Shown piece after piece: positions 45,053-53,475 of a stretch of 60,070 nucleotides of DNA. Made by a program: the position numbers and the translations under genes. The notes beneath the pieces are model-generated. The model was not told where the DNA came from. It did no database searches and saw only the letters and a list, made by a program, of their open reading frames with translations. The stretch's first letter is position 1. Each line of letters begins with the position of its first letter. The stretch lies in contig JAQUGO010000003.1 in NCBI GenBank assembly GCA_028684065.1, positions 1-60,070 of the forward strand. Reading direction: 5' to 3'. Origin of the DNA: Sulfurospirillaceae bacterium. GTDB lineage: Bacteria > Campylobacterota > Campylobacteria > Campylobacterales > Sulfurospirillaceae.

Positions 45053-46174
45053 ATGATGGATTTATCGAAGCTAACAGCACAAGATGATTTAACACCAGTT
45101 CTAGGTGGCTTCTGGCCTGGCATACAAATCTATTACCCACCCATCAAATTTAACCCCCTTGATGGCTCGTATGAGAGTATGGAGCAAGCCAAATTTAGGT
45201 TACAAAAACATGCCTATAAAACTAAAGCGCACACGCTTTTATTTGACCTTGAAGACGGATGTCGGATGAAAGATATGTCTCGAAAATTGCTTTTAGAGGA
45301 GTTACCAAAATTTCCTGAACGAGATTTCCAAATTGCGATTCGAATCAATCCTTTTCGAACAGATGAGTATGAGGAGGATTTAAAATTACTCAAACAGATA
45401 CATCGCTATATTGATGTTATCGTTTTGGCAAAGGCTGGAGAAGTTTATGGAGATGCCGAAATAAGAGATTTATCTTCTTGGCTGGTATCAATTGGTAGTT
45501 CACTGACGATACAGCCTATCATTGAACATCCAAAATCCCTTCACATCGCATCCAAATTGATGAGTTATCAAACCGTTAAACACGTTGTTTTTGGCATTCA
45601 CGATTTTTCCAAAGCGATGGCGTATAAAATTACACCGGAGGGTTGGATTGATGAGTTAGAAACATTTTTCAATCTTTTAACGATGGAGGCGCGTATTCAC
45701 GGTAAAGGGGTTATTGGTGGGGTTGAAGTTCTTTTAACACCTAATTCTTTACCAGATAGTTGTTTAGAGAAAAAAGATATCCGAAGATGGCTTGATTTAC
45801 ACGGTGACCATGCTAGTCGCCATGTCTACGCTCATGCGAAACGTGAAACGGCTATGGGATTGACAGGAAAACAAGTCATTACCCCCAATCACATCAATAT
45901 CTGTAAAGTAGCCTTTACTCCTTCGCCTGATGAAATTCAAAAGGATATTAATATCCTCAAAGAAGCAATTCGTGCTGATGCACTTTTAAGTGGTGCCATA
46001 CGTTATGAGGGTGAGATGCTTGATCCTCCTATGTTTGGGAAATCCTTGCAAAATATTTTAAGAGCCTATGCTTTAAAAAGTTTAAAAGAGGAAGACCAAA
46101 ACTTCGCCTTACATGTGCTAGGTAAAATGCCATTACATACTATTAAAGAAAACTGGCCATTTGGTCAAATATAA
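45053..46174 (+). CDS. CitE-superfamily CoA-ester lyase (HpcH/HpaI aldolase fold)
   Basis: A 373-residue TIM-barrel lyase of the citrate lyase beta/malyl-CoA lyase group. The substrate-binding L-L-F-D-L-E-D-G motif, R-I-N, the metal-binding E in I-I-E-H-P and D in G-I-H-D-F-S are all present, so the active site looks intact. It is longer than MCL/CitE and diverges at the C-terminus (K-E-N-W-P-F). Likely substrates are malyl-, beta-methylmalyl- or citramalyl-CoA. AAAGG is 7 nt from the first ATG. It begins the operon and is followed by the synthetase-lyase fusion after 10 bp. Confidence 0.82.
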   Translation: MMDLSKLTAQDDLTPVLGGFWPGIQIYYPPIKFNPLDGSYESMEQAKFRLQKHAYKTKAHTLLFDLEDGCRMKDMSRKLLLEELPKFPERDFQIAIRINPFRTDEYEEDLKLLKQIHRYIDVIVLAKAGEVYGDAEIRDLSSWLVSIGSSLTIQPIIEHPKSLHIASKLMSYQTVKHVVFGIHDFSKAMAYKITPEGWIDELETFFNLLTMEARIHGKGVIGGVEVLLTPNSLPDSCLEKKDIRRWLDLHGDHASRHVYAHAKRETAMGLTGKQVITPNHINICKVAFTPSPDEIQKDINILKEAIRADALLSGAIRYEGEMLDPPMFGKSLQNILRAYALKSLKEEDQNFALHVLGKMPLHTIKENWPFGQI

Positions 46175-46184
46175 GGGGCGCAAA

Positions 46185-48701
46185 ATGAAACTTGAAGAAT
46201 ATCCACAATTAGAAATCACCGTTCCAGAATTTTTAAATATTGGCGTTGCGTGTACTTCTAAACATTTAGGTACAGTAAAAGAAAATACGATTGCAATGAT
46301 TATCGAAGATACGAAGTTAGGAACCAGTGAAATTACCTATAAAACCTTAGCCAATGCATCCGATAGATTGGCAAACTTTTTGCGCTCGATTGAGATAGAT
46401 GTGCGTGATCGCGTGTTGATTTGTTTGAAAAACTCTCTTGCCTATCCCATTTCATTTTTTGGAACAATGAAAGCAGGTATCGTAGCTGTTCCAACATCAA
46501 CATTACTGAGTGGTTCAGAAGTCAAATATTTAGCGACGGATTCACAAGCCAAAGCGATTGTTTTATCGGCTTCTATGTATGATAATTTATTGCCTTATTT
46601 GGAAAATTTGGACAATTTAAGCCATATCATTGTTGCAGGAATTGCGAGTGTAGAAAATTTGTTACAACCTAAAGGGATAAAGATTTACGCATTGGATGCC
46701 ATTTTAGAAAATTTTGATGACTCTCCTAATCATTACAATTCGCGCTCAGGTGAACCCGCATATCTTGTTTATACCTCTGGTACAACAGGTTTTCCCAAAG
46801 GTGTCTTACACTCTCATCGCTCTCTCATTGGGCGTGAGCCAGCCAGTGAATATTGGTTTGATTTTAAAGAGAACGACCGCATTATGCACTCTGGAAAATT
46901 TAATTGGACATATGTACTAGGTTCGGCCTTGATGGATCCTTTGTATCGAGGTTATACGGTCATTGCACATGAGGGAGCAAATGATGCAAAAAGTTGGATT
47001 GAGCTGATTAAAAAGCATCAATGCACCATTTTTATTGGTGTTCCAACCATTTACAGGCAGATTATTCAAAAAACAGATTTTACGATTGAGGATTGCCCAA
47101 GTCTACGTCATTGTATGAGTGCAGGGGAGCATCTTTCTTCGGAAATGGTGACATTGTGGCAAGAACGTTTTAAGCAAAATATCTATGAAGCGATAGGGAT
47201 GAGTGAGTTTTCATACTATATTTCTCACTCAAAATACCGACCTATTCGCCCAGGAAGTGCTGGCTTTGTTCAACCTGGCCATAATGTAAAACTTCTTGAC
47301 CCCAATACACTTGAAGAAGTAGGTAGCGAAGAAGAGGGAATGATATGCATTGGTGAAGATGACCCAGGATTGTTTTTGGAGTATTGGAATTTGGAAGAAG
47401 ATACAGCCAAAGCCAGACACAATGGTTACTTTTTTACAGGTGATTATGCGAAACGTGATAAAGAGGGATACATTTGGTTTTTAGGGCGCAAAGATGACAT
47501 TATCAATACTTTTGGGTTTCGTGTGAGTCCTCATGAAATAGAGCGTGTTATCAAAACACATCCTTTAGTAGCTGATTGTGTGGCTTTGGGACTTGATTTG
47601 GATGCGTATAAAACCATTGTGGCTATTGTGGTTATTCCAAAAGGTGCTATAAGCAAAGAAGATGAAGCCGCGATTTTAGAATTTGGACAAAATAACCTTG
47701 CCAAGTACAAAGCGCCTAAGCAAATTTACATCGCTAGTGACTATCCTAAAACGAAAAATGGCAAAGTCTTACGCAAACAGTTGGCCAAAATTGTAATGGG
47801 TGAAGAGGCGGTAGAAATTCCCAAAGCAGAGACGTATCGTGCAAGACGTTCAATGCTTTTTGTGCCACCTTATAATGAGCGTTTTATTCAAAAATCGCGC
47901 ACACTTCTAGCCGATGCCATTATCTTTGATATGGAAGGAATCCTAGAAGAGCAACGTGTGGTCGCTCGTTTGATGATTCAAAAAGAGTTTGCTGAAAACT
48001 CCAATTTTGGAACAAGTGAGCGCATTTTACGTGTAAATAAATTGGGCACTGCAGATTTGCTTGAAGATATCAAATTAGCTAAAACAATTGATATTGATGC
48101 GCTGTTGTTTACATGTATTGAATCAGCCGCAGATGTTCTTAAGGTAGAGGAGATTTTAGAAACAATCAATCCAAAATTAGAGCTGATGATAACCATTGAA
48201 TCGCCATTAGGTGTTTTAAATATCCAACAAATTTGTGCCACTGGTGGGCGTTTACGTTGTGTAATGATAGGTTCAAATACATTAGCGCAAAAATTGCAAA
48301 TCAATTTGAAAAAAAATTCAAAAGCGATTTTTAACTATATGGCGCAAATTGTTTTAGCCGCACGTGCCTATGGCAAAATTGTCATTGATGGACCGCATTA
48401 TGATGTGAGTGATGAGTTTTCATGCGAAGCCAGTTCCAAAGATGCCTATTATCTTGGTTGTGATGGCAAAGCGGCTTTACATCCGATTCAATTAGAGTAT
48501 GTTAACGATATATTCACTCCCAAAAAAGCGGAAGTGGAAGATGCCAAAGAGATGATACTTGCTTTTGAGAAAGCACAAAAGAGTGGGCGAGAGGTGATTC
48601 AGTTTAAGAATGAGCTGATTGATCGTTCCCGCATCGAATGGGCGCAACGCATTATTACACTGTACGATAGATACCGAGAAATCGGTCAAAGCTTGTATTA
48701 G
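46185..48701 (+). CDS. AMP-forming acyl-CoA synthetase fused to a CitE-like lyase domain
   Basis: An 838-residue fusion. Residues 1-540 are an acyl-CoA synthetase with Y-T-S-G-T-T-G-F-P-K-G (196-206), a core near G-R-K-D-D-I-I and the C-terminal K-T-K-N-G-K-V-L-R-K lysine motif. Residues 551-838 are a CitE/malyl-CoA-lyase-type domain (R-R-S-M-L-F-V-P-P, T-I-E-S at 670-673, D-G-P-H-Y-D, A-L-H-P-I-Q). Two key sites are altered: D-L-E-D is D-M-E-G (582-585) and the metal-binding D of G-x-x-D is missing (I-G-S-N-T-L, 695-700). The lyase part may be inactive or changed. The ATG at 46185 with AAGGGG ahead is preferred to an upstream TTG. Confidence 0.85.
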   Translation: MKLEEYPQLEITVPEFLNIGVACTSKHLGTVKENTIAMIIEDTKLGTSEITYKTLANASDRLANFLRSIEIDVRDRVLICLKNSLAYPISFFGTMKAGIVAVPTSTLLSGSEVKYLATDSQAKAIVLSASMYDNLLPYLENLDNLSHIIVAGIASVENLLQPKGIKIYALDAILENFDDSPNHYNSRSGEPAYLVYTSGTTGFPKGVLHSHRSLIGREPASEYWFDFKENDRIMHSGKFNWTYVLGSALMDPLYRGYTVIAHEGANDAKSWIELIKKHQCTIFIGVPTIYRQIIQKTDFTIEDCPSLRHCMSAGEHLSSEMVTLWQERFKQNIYEAIGMSEFSYYISHSKYRPIRPGSAGFVQPGHNVKLLDPNTLEEVGSEEEGMICIGEDDPGLFLEYWNLEEDTAKARHNGYFFTGDYAKRDKEGYIWFLGRKDDIINTFGFRVSPHEIERVIKTHPLVADCVALGLDLDAYKTIVAIVVIPKGAISKEDEAAILEFGQNNLAKYKAPKQIYIASDYPKTKNGKVLRKQLAKIVMGEEAVEIPKAETYRARRSMLFVPPYNERFIQKSRTLLADAIIFDMEGILEEQRVVARLMIQKEFAENSNFGTSERILRVNKLGTADLLEDIKLAKTIDIDALLFTCIESAADVLKVEEILETINPKLELMITIESPLGVLNIQQICATGGRLRCVMIGSNTLAQKLQINLKKNSKAIFNYMAQIVLAARAYGKIVIDGPHYDVSDEFSCEASSKDAYYLGCDGKAALHPIQLEYVNDIFTPKKAEVEDAKEMILAFEKAQKSGREVIQFKNELIDRSRIEWAQRIITLYDRYREIGQSLY

Positions 48702-48710
48702 GAGAAAGGA

Positions 48711-49769
48711 ATGATACTCAACAATAAAATAAACAGAGGAAACTATTTTGAGGATTTTGCGATTCATCAAAAAATAGTTCATCCGCTTCCTCGTACGATT
48801 AGTCATGGCGATGTTTCCTTGTATATTGCTCTTACAGGAAGTCGGTTTGCCTTGCACTCTTCAGAGGTTTTTGCGCAGTCTTTGGGGTACGACAAAAAGC
48901 CAATTGATGATTTGCTGATGTTTCATCTCACCTTTGGTAAGTCGGTACAAGATATTTCATTAAATGCGATTGCCAATCTAGGGTATGCTGAGATTTCATT
49001 TCCTAATCCCGTTTTTGTGGGTGATACTGTATCGATGAAATCAACCGTAATAGGGCTCAAAGAGAATTCAAATCTTAAAAGTGGAGTGGTGTATGTGCAT
49101 TCCATAGGATACAATCAAGATGGTCTTGAGGTGCTCAATCTTAAGCGCTGGGTCATGGTACATAAGCGAGAACACGGCATCTCTTATAAGTTAGACAGTG
49201 TACCAACTTTTGCTAAAACAACGCCTATTAAAGAGGTAATTACGATACCTAAACTTCATGATGTTGATACCTTGGCAACAGGAGGAAAATACTTTTTTGA
49301 AGATTATGAAAAAGGTGAACGACTCACTCATCCCGAAGGGCTTACCATTGACACGAGTGACCATACCTTAGCCACTAAGTTGTACCAAAACAATGCAAAA
49401 GTGCATTTTGATGACTTTATGATGAAAGAAACTCCCATGGGTGGGCGTTTGATGTACGGAGGTCATGTCATTTCTGTGGCGCGCTCACTGTCATTTAATG
49501 GTTTGCAAAATGCAATGTGGCTCTATGCGATAAACAGCGGTGTGCATGCGAACCCCACTTTTGGTGGCGATACAATTTATGCGTACACTGAAATTTTGGA
49601 GACTATTGAGCATGAAAGGGAAGATATAGGATTGTTACGACTACGAACGATTGCGCTTAAAAACATGAGAGCTGATGATGTGGAAAGTCCGATAGATAGT
49701 GATGGAAAATACCTTAAAAATGTGGTACTTGATTTGGATTACACAGTTGTAATCCCAAGAAATAAGTAA
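48711..49769 (+). CDS. mch: Mesaconyl-CoA hydratase (beta-methylmalyl-CoA dehydratase)
   Basis: A 352-residue double-hotdog MaoC-type hydratase. Long stretches match remembered Mch from Chloroflexus and Rhodobacter: N-Y-F-E-D-F, P-R-T-I-S-H-G-D-V, G-S-R-F-A-L, F-G-K-S-V-Q-D-I-S-L-N-A-I-A-N-L-G-Y-A, then G-G-H-V-I-S-V-A-R-S-L-S-F-N-G-L and G-G-D-T-I-Y-A in the C-terminal half. It interconverts mesaconyl-C1-CoA and beta-methylmalyl-CoA. This is the enzyme that identifies the cluster as C5-dicarboxyl-CoA metabolism. GGAG precedes the ATG; the spacing to the fusion gene is 9 bp. Confidence 0.92.
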   Translation: MILNNKINRGNYFEDFAIHQKIVHPLPRTISHGDVSLYIALTGSRFALHSSEVFAQSLGYDKKPIDDLLMFHLTFGKSVQDISLNAIANLGYAEISFPNPVFVGDTVSMKSTVIGLKENSNLKSGVVYVHSIGYNQDGLEVLNLKRWVMVHKREHGISYKLDSVPTFAKTTPIKEVITIPKLHDVDTLATGGKYFFEDYEKGERLTHPEGLTIDTSDHTLATKLYQNNAKVHFDDFMMKETPMGGRLMYGGHVISVARSLSFNGLQNAMWLYAINSGVHANPTFGGDTIYAYTEILETIEHEREDIGLLRLRTIALKNMRADDVESPIDSDGKYLKNVVLDLDYTVVIPRNK

Positions 49770-49865
49770 AGTAAATTCACAACAAAGTTGAGGCTTTAGT
49801 GATATGAATGTTCAAGGAATGACTTTCTTGAAAAGAAGAAATAAAATAAAAAAAAGGATAAACAA

Positions 49866-50849
49866 ATGACACACCCTAATGTAGAATTATTTGAATCAGG
49901 AAAAAGCTTACCAATTATTCCCTCTTGCGAGCATTTTGCTGGCAGCGAGAAGCTGATAGGAAAAGCGTTTGAGATGCAGCGTAAACTGGGGCCTATTTTT
50001 GACATCACATGCGATTGTGAAGATGGGGCGCAAGTGGGTAAAGAAGTTGAGCATGCCAAAATGGTAGCAAAAATGGTGAATTCGGAAGAGAACCCTTATG
50101 GGATGGCAGGGGTCAGAATTCATGATTTTTCCAATGCTAATTGGAGGCAGGATATTGATATTTTAGTACCTGCTGCGGGAGAAAAATTGGCATATATTAC
50201 CTTGCCAAAAGCGACATGCTACGAAGATGCCAAAGAGCAAATAGCCTATATTCAGCTTACATGTAAAAAGAGTGGCATTCAAAGAGAAATTCCGATTCAT
50301 ATCTTGATAGAAACACACGGGGCACTTAGGGATGTTGAAAAACTAGCCACGCTTCCATGGCTACAAGTGCTTGATTTTGGATTGATGGATTTTGTCTCCG
50401 GTTATCAAGGGGCGATTCCCGCTTCTAATATGCGAAGTCCTGGGCAATTTGACCATGAACTTATTAAACGTGCTAAAGCCAATGTCACGCAAGCCGCTTT
50501 ATCCAATCATGTAATCCCATGCCACAATGTAACACTGGATTTAAAAAATAGCTATCAAACGTACGAAGATGCCAAACGAGCACGTAATGAGTTTGGATTT
50601 ATGCGCATGTGGTCTATTTACCCAACCCAAATCACAGCCATAGTCGATGCGATGAAGCCAGATTTTAATGAGCTTGAAGAAGCACAAGGTATTTTAATAG
50701 CGGCGCAAGATGCTTCCTGGGGACCTATCCAATATGCTGGAGAGCTTCACGATCGCGCTACGTATCGATATTTTTGGGAACTTGTTCAGCGTGCACATTT
50801 TAGCGGTGTTAAACTCAAGGAAGAGATAAACGAACGATTTTTTGCCTAA
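49866..50849 (+). CDS. Malyl-CoA / beta-methylmalyl-CoA lyase-type CoA-ester lyase
   Basis: A 327-residue CitE-superfamily protein. D-C-E-D-G near 51-55, R-I-H-D-F, the metal ligand E in I-E-T-H-G-A-L and D in F-G-L-M-D-F are present, with S-I-Y-P-T-Q-I replacing the usual I-H-P-x-Q near the end. Its active site is therefore complete. With the adjacent Mch, the most likely reaction is cleavage (or formation) of beta-methylmalyl-CoA to glyoxylate and propionyl-CoA. AAAGGA stands 8 nt before the ATG. It contains a TTACATGTAA copy (L-T-C-K). Confidence 0.85.
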   Translation: MTHPNVELFESGKSLPIIPSCEHFAGSEKLIGKAFEMQRKLGPIFDITCDCEDGAQVGKEVEHAKMVAKMVNSEENPYGMAGVRIHDFSNANWRQDIDILVPAAGEKLAYITLPKATCYEDAKEQIAYIQLTCKKSGIQREIPIHILIETHGALRDVEKLATLPWLQVLDFGLMDFVSGYQGAIPASNMRSPGQFDHELIKRAKANVTQAALSNHVIPCHNVTLDLKNSYQTYEDAKRARNEFGFMRMWSIYPTQITAIVDAMKPDFNELEEAQGILIAAQDASWGPIQYAGELHDRATYRYFWELVQRAHFSGVKLKEEINERFFA

Positions 50850-50857
50850 ATTTTAAT

Positions 50858-50888
50858 TTACATGTAAGGTTCAGTTCCTTACATGTAA
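50858..50888. terminator. Paired decamers forming a bidirectional terminator
   Basis: Two TTACATGTAA copies with GG/CC flanks form a 12-bp perfect inverted repeat around a 7-nt loop (TTCAGTT). It lies between the lyase gene (+) and the zinc-ribbon gene (-), and its right arm encodes the last codons (L-H-V-R-N) of the latter. Confidence 0.65.
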
Positions 50889-51083
50889 AGCTTGTTTAGC
50901 AGAAAAAAGAGGATTTTTTACTGTCTCACTTCCACATGAAGGGCATACACCACTTTCAGTATAACACGCATAACAAAAAGGTGTTTCACATTTTGAACAA
51001 TTATGCCCACATGTGTGACATGTATAGTTATTAGCATGATCTGATTTAGGTTTTTGATCTTTCTTTGTAAATAATCCAAACAC
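50871..51083 (-). CDS. Small zinc-ribbon protein
   Basis: A 70-residue protein with at least seven cysteines in C-x2-C pairs (C-H-T-C, C-S-K-C, C-Y-A-C, C-P-S-C) and intervening histidines, so it should bind one or two zinc ions. Basic N-terminus, no membrane segment. I do not recognise the family; it is not a rubredoxin (no fitting spacing and aromatic core). It ends within the decamer hairpin. Confidence 0.6.
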   Translation of the reverse strand: MFGLFTKKDQKPKSDHANNYTCHTCGHNCSKCETPFCYACYTESGVCPSCGSETVKNPLFSAKQALHVRN

Positions 51084-51213
51084 GATTCTCTCCTAATTTT
51101 GATGCCATTGTATCCAATCGTGACATAACAAATCATTGATTTAAATCAGAAAAAAGTATCTTTTACTTAGCGCTCTTTTTGCGTACTCTTTTAATGAGAA
51201 TGATACTGCTGTT

Positions 51214-51777
51214 TTACAGCACTACCATTGCTGCAAAACTAGTTCCAACGCGTCCCACATTTTCGACTGAAACATGCATTTTTGCATCAATTCTATTATC
51301 TTCAATAAATTGTTTTTTGATTTCCAAGATGACAGGTGTTGTTGCGCCTGGAATTTTGATAGTATCGTAAAATTCACAAAAGAAGGCACTTTGAGATGAG
51401 CTAATCATCGGAGGAAAATCTTCTAAGACTTTACTCACTTCAATAGCGTAGGTTTGGATTTCACTCTCATTTTTGGCTAAAGCATTGGCGCAGAGTTTGA
51501 GTTTTTCAAGGTTCTCTTTATTGGCAAAGCAAATCGTTGCTTTTTTAGTTTTTAAGATATTGGCCAGTGTATCTTTGGGCGTGGTATCATTTTTTTTACC
51601 AATTGAAACAACCAGTGTTGCTGGATTACTGGAAAGTGGGATAAAATAAGAAAAAGGCGCAGCATTAATAACGCCATCATCTTCCGTTACAATCCACGCA
51701 ATGGGCCGAGGAATCACAGTTCCAGACATAATCTTATAGCGATCTAAGTCATTAATTTCGTCATAATTTAACAGCAT
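51214..51777 (-). CDS. Flavin reductase-like FMN-binding protein
   Basis: A 187-residue split-barrel protein of the flavin_Reduct family. Diagnostic parts: S-G-T-V-I-P-R-P-I-A-W-I (start of the domain), N-A-A-P-F-S-Y-F-I-P-L-S-S-N-P, and the D-T-x-x-N-I-L stretch. It binds FMN and may reduce or transfer flavin electrons; substrate unknown. Divergent from the class I fumarase gene with a 98-bp spacer, so joint control is possible. Confidence 0.85.
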   Translation of the reverse strand: MLLNYDEINDLDRYKIMSGTVIPRPIAWIVTEDDGVINAAPFSYFIPLSSNPATLVVSIGKKNDTTPKDTLANILKTKKATICFANKENLEKLKLCANALAKNESEIQTYAIEVSKVLEDFPPMISSSQSAFFCEFYDTIKIPGATTPVILEIKKQFIEDNRIDAKMHVSVENVGRVGTSFAAMVVL

Positions 51778-51835
51778 TGAATCCCCTAGTAAATTTTTAA
51801 AATTATATCTAAATATAATTTTTATCTGTAATTAG

Positions 51836-51841
51836 TATAAT
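51836..51841 (+). promoter_or_regulatory. -10 box of the class I fumarase/mesaconase gene
   Basis: A perfect TATAAT follows T-AATTAG, 34 bp before the ATG at 51876, with AGGAG at 51863-51867. An ATTAGT overlap resembles half of the IclR-gene inverted repeat, weakly. Confidence 0.45.
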
Positions 51842-51875
51842 CAAGTGAAAAAATTTTTACATAGGAGCATTGTCA

Positions 51876-53366
51876 ATGGGTACGATTACGCAAGAAGACA
51901 TTAAACAAAGTATCGCTGATGCGATTCAATACATTTCCTATTACCATCCGGCGGATTTTGTAAAAGGTATGATTGAGGCATATAAGATTGAAAAATCAGA
52001 AGCAGCTAAAAATGCAATCGGGCAGATACTAATTAACTCAAAAATGTGTGCGATGGGACATCGTCCACTATGCCAAGATACGGGTTCTGTTAATGTCTTT
52101 ATCAAAGTGGGTTTAAAAGCAAAATTAGAATTAAATAAAGAGTTAGAAGATATTATCAATGAAGGTGTTGCTCTTGGGTATCAAGACCCTGATAATACCT
52201 TACGTTATTCTATCGTCAGTGACCCAGCAGGGAAGCGCATCAATACCAAAAACAACACGCCAGCAGTCATTCATTACAGTGTTAATAATTCAGATGAGAT
52301 AGAGATAACCGTAGCGGCAAAGGGCGGTGGTAGTGAAAATAAATCTAAGTTTGCTGTTCTAAATCCTAGTGATAGTATCTACGATTGGGTCATGGAAAAT
52401 GCACGACATATGGGAGCAGGGTGGTGTCCTCCAGGAATTATTGGTATCGGTATTGGGGGCAATCCTGAAAAATCAATGCTCCTTGCTAAAGAAGCCTTAA
52501 TGGGGCATGTAGATATTCATGAACTCAAAGCCAGAGGTCCACAGAATGCTTTGGAAGAATTGCGTCTCAAACTCTATGAAGATATCAATAAAATAGGCAT
52601 TGGTGCACAAGGGCTTGGTGGTCTTACGACGGTACTGGATGTTAAAATTTTGGATTATCCTTGTCATGCAGCATCTTTACCTGTTGCAATGATACCTAAC
52701 TGTGCGGCAACACGACATATTCATTTTACCCTCAAAGGCGATGGTCCAGCAGTGTTTGAACAGCCAGATTTAGATTTATGGCCTGATATTGAACTTCCGA
52801 TGGAGAGCATTAAACGTGTGAACATTGATGATTTAAATAAAGGAAACCTATCTCAGTTTAAATCAGGCGATACCTTACTTCTTTCAGGAAAAATTTTAAC
52901 AGCACGTGATGCGGCACATAAAAAAATCGTTGAGTACAAAAATGCAGGAAAGCCATTGCCTAATGGTGTTGATTTAGAAAATAAATTGATTTATTATGTC
53001 GGACCTGTTGATCCTGTTCGTGATGAAGCCGTCGGACCAGCAGGTCCAACCACATCAACACGAATGGATAAATTTACCAAAGATATGATGGAGATCAATA
53101 TCTTAGGCATGATTGGTAAAGCCGAGCGAAAACAACCAACGATTGATTTGATTAAAGAGTATGGCTCAATTTATTTTATCGCAACAGGCGGAGCGGCGTA
53201 TCTCATTTCTCAATCTATCAAAAAAGCGCGTGTGGTTGCTTTTGAGGAATTGGGTATGGAAGCGATTTATGAGTTCGAAGTTAAAGATATGCCAGTCACG
53301 GTTGCTGTGGACAGTAGTGGAGAGTCTATTCACACAACTGGCCCTGCTAAATGGAGGACTATTTAA
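51876..53366 (+). CDS. Class I iron-sulfur fumarase / mesaconase
   Basis: A 496-residue [4Fe-4S] hydro-lyase made of fused alpha (1-290) and beta (about 300-496) parts. Cys residues for the cluster appear in R-P-L-C-Q-D-T-G, G-A-G-W-C-P-P-G and near I-P-N-C-A-A-T-R; the beta part has D-A-A-H-K-K and G-P-T-T-S-T-R-M-D. Its length of about 500 is closer to mesaconase-type class I enzymes than to FumA (about 548). It could hydrate mesaconate to citramalate as well as fumarate to malate. The ATG at 51876 fits AGGAG better than the TTG at 51870. A strong terminator follows. Confidence 0.87.
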   Translation: MGTITQEDIKQSIADAIQYISYYHPADFVKGMIEAYKIEKSEAAKNAIGQILINSKMCAMGHRPLCQDTGSVNVFIKVGLKAKLELNKELEDIINEGVALGYQDPDNTLRYSIVSDPAGKRINTKNNTPAVIHYSVNNSDEIEITVAAKGGGSENKSKFAVLNPSDSIYDWVMENARHMGAGWCPPGIIGIGIGGNPEKSMLLAKEALMGHVDIHELKARGPQNALEELRLKLYEDINKIGIGAQGLGGLTTVLDVKILDYPCHAASLPVAMIPNCAATRHIHFTLKGDGPAVFEQPDLDLWPDIELPMESIKRVNIDDLNKGNLSQFKSGDTLLLSGKILTARDAAHKKIVEYKNAGKPLPNGVDLENKLIYYVGPVDPVRDEAVGPAGPTTSTRMDKFTKDMMEINILGMIGKAERKQPTIDLIKEYGSIYFIATGGAAYLISQSIKKARVVAFEELGMEAIYEFEVKDMPVTVAVDSSGESIHTTGPAKWRTI

Positions 53367-53372
53367 TACTTG

Positions 53373-53406
53373 TGGGCTTCTTGCATCATTACATGTAAGA
53401 AGCCCA
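53373..53406 (+). terminator. Terminator of the fumarase/mesaconase gene
   Basis: A 10-bp stem TGGGCTTCTT / AAGAAGCCCA with a 14-nt loop that carries part of a TTACATGTAA decamer, followed by TTTTTTCC. Confidence 0.8.
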
Positions 53407-53475
53407 TTTTTTCCTTTTGGGTAAAATAAGATACAATAAGAGTTCTCACGATTAAATCAATCCAAAAGGAACTCT

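Noticed and set aside
50918-51136. A 72-residue alternative minus-strand frame over the zinc-ribbon gene
   Set aside because: The frame with regular C-x2-C pairs (50871-51083) is much more protein-like; the other is its shadow.
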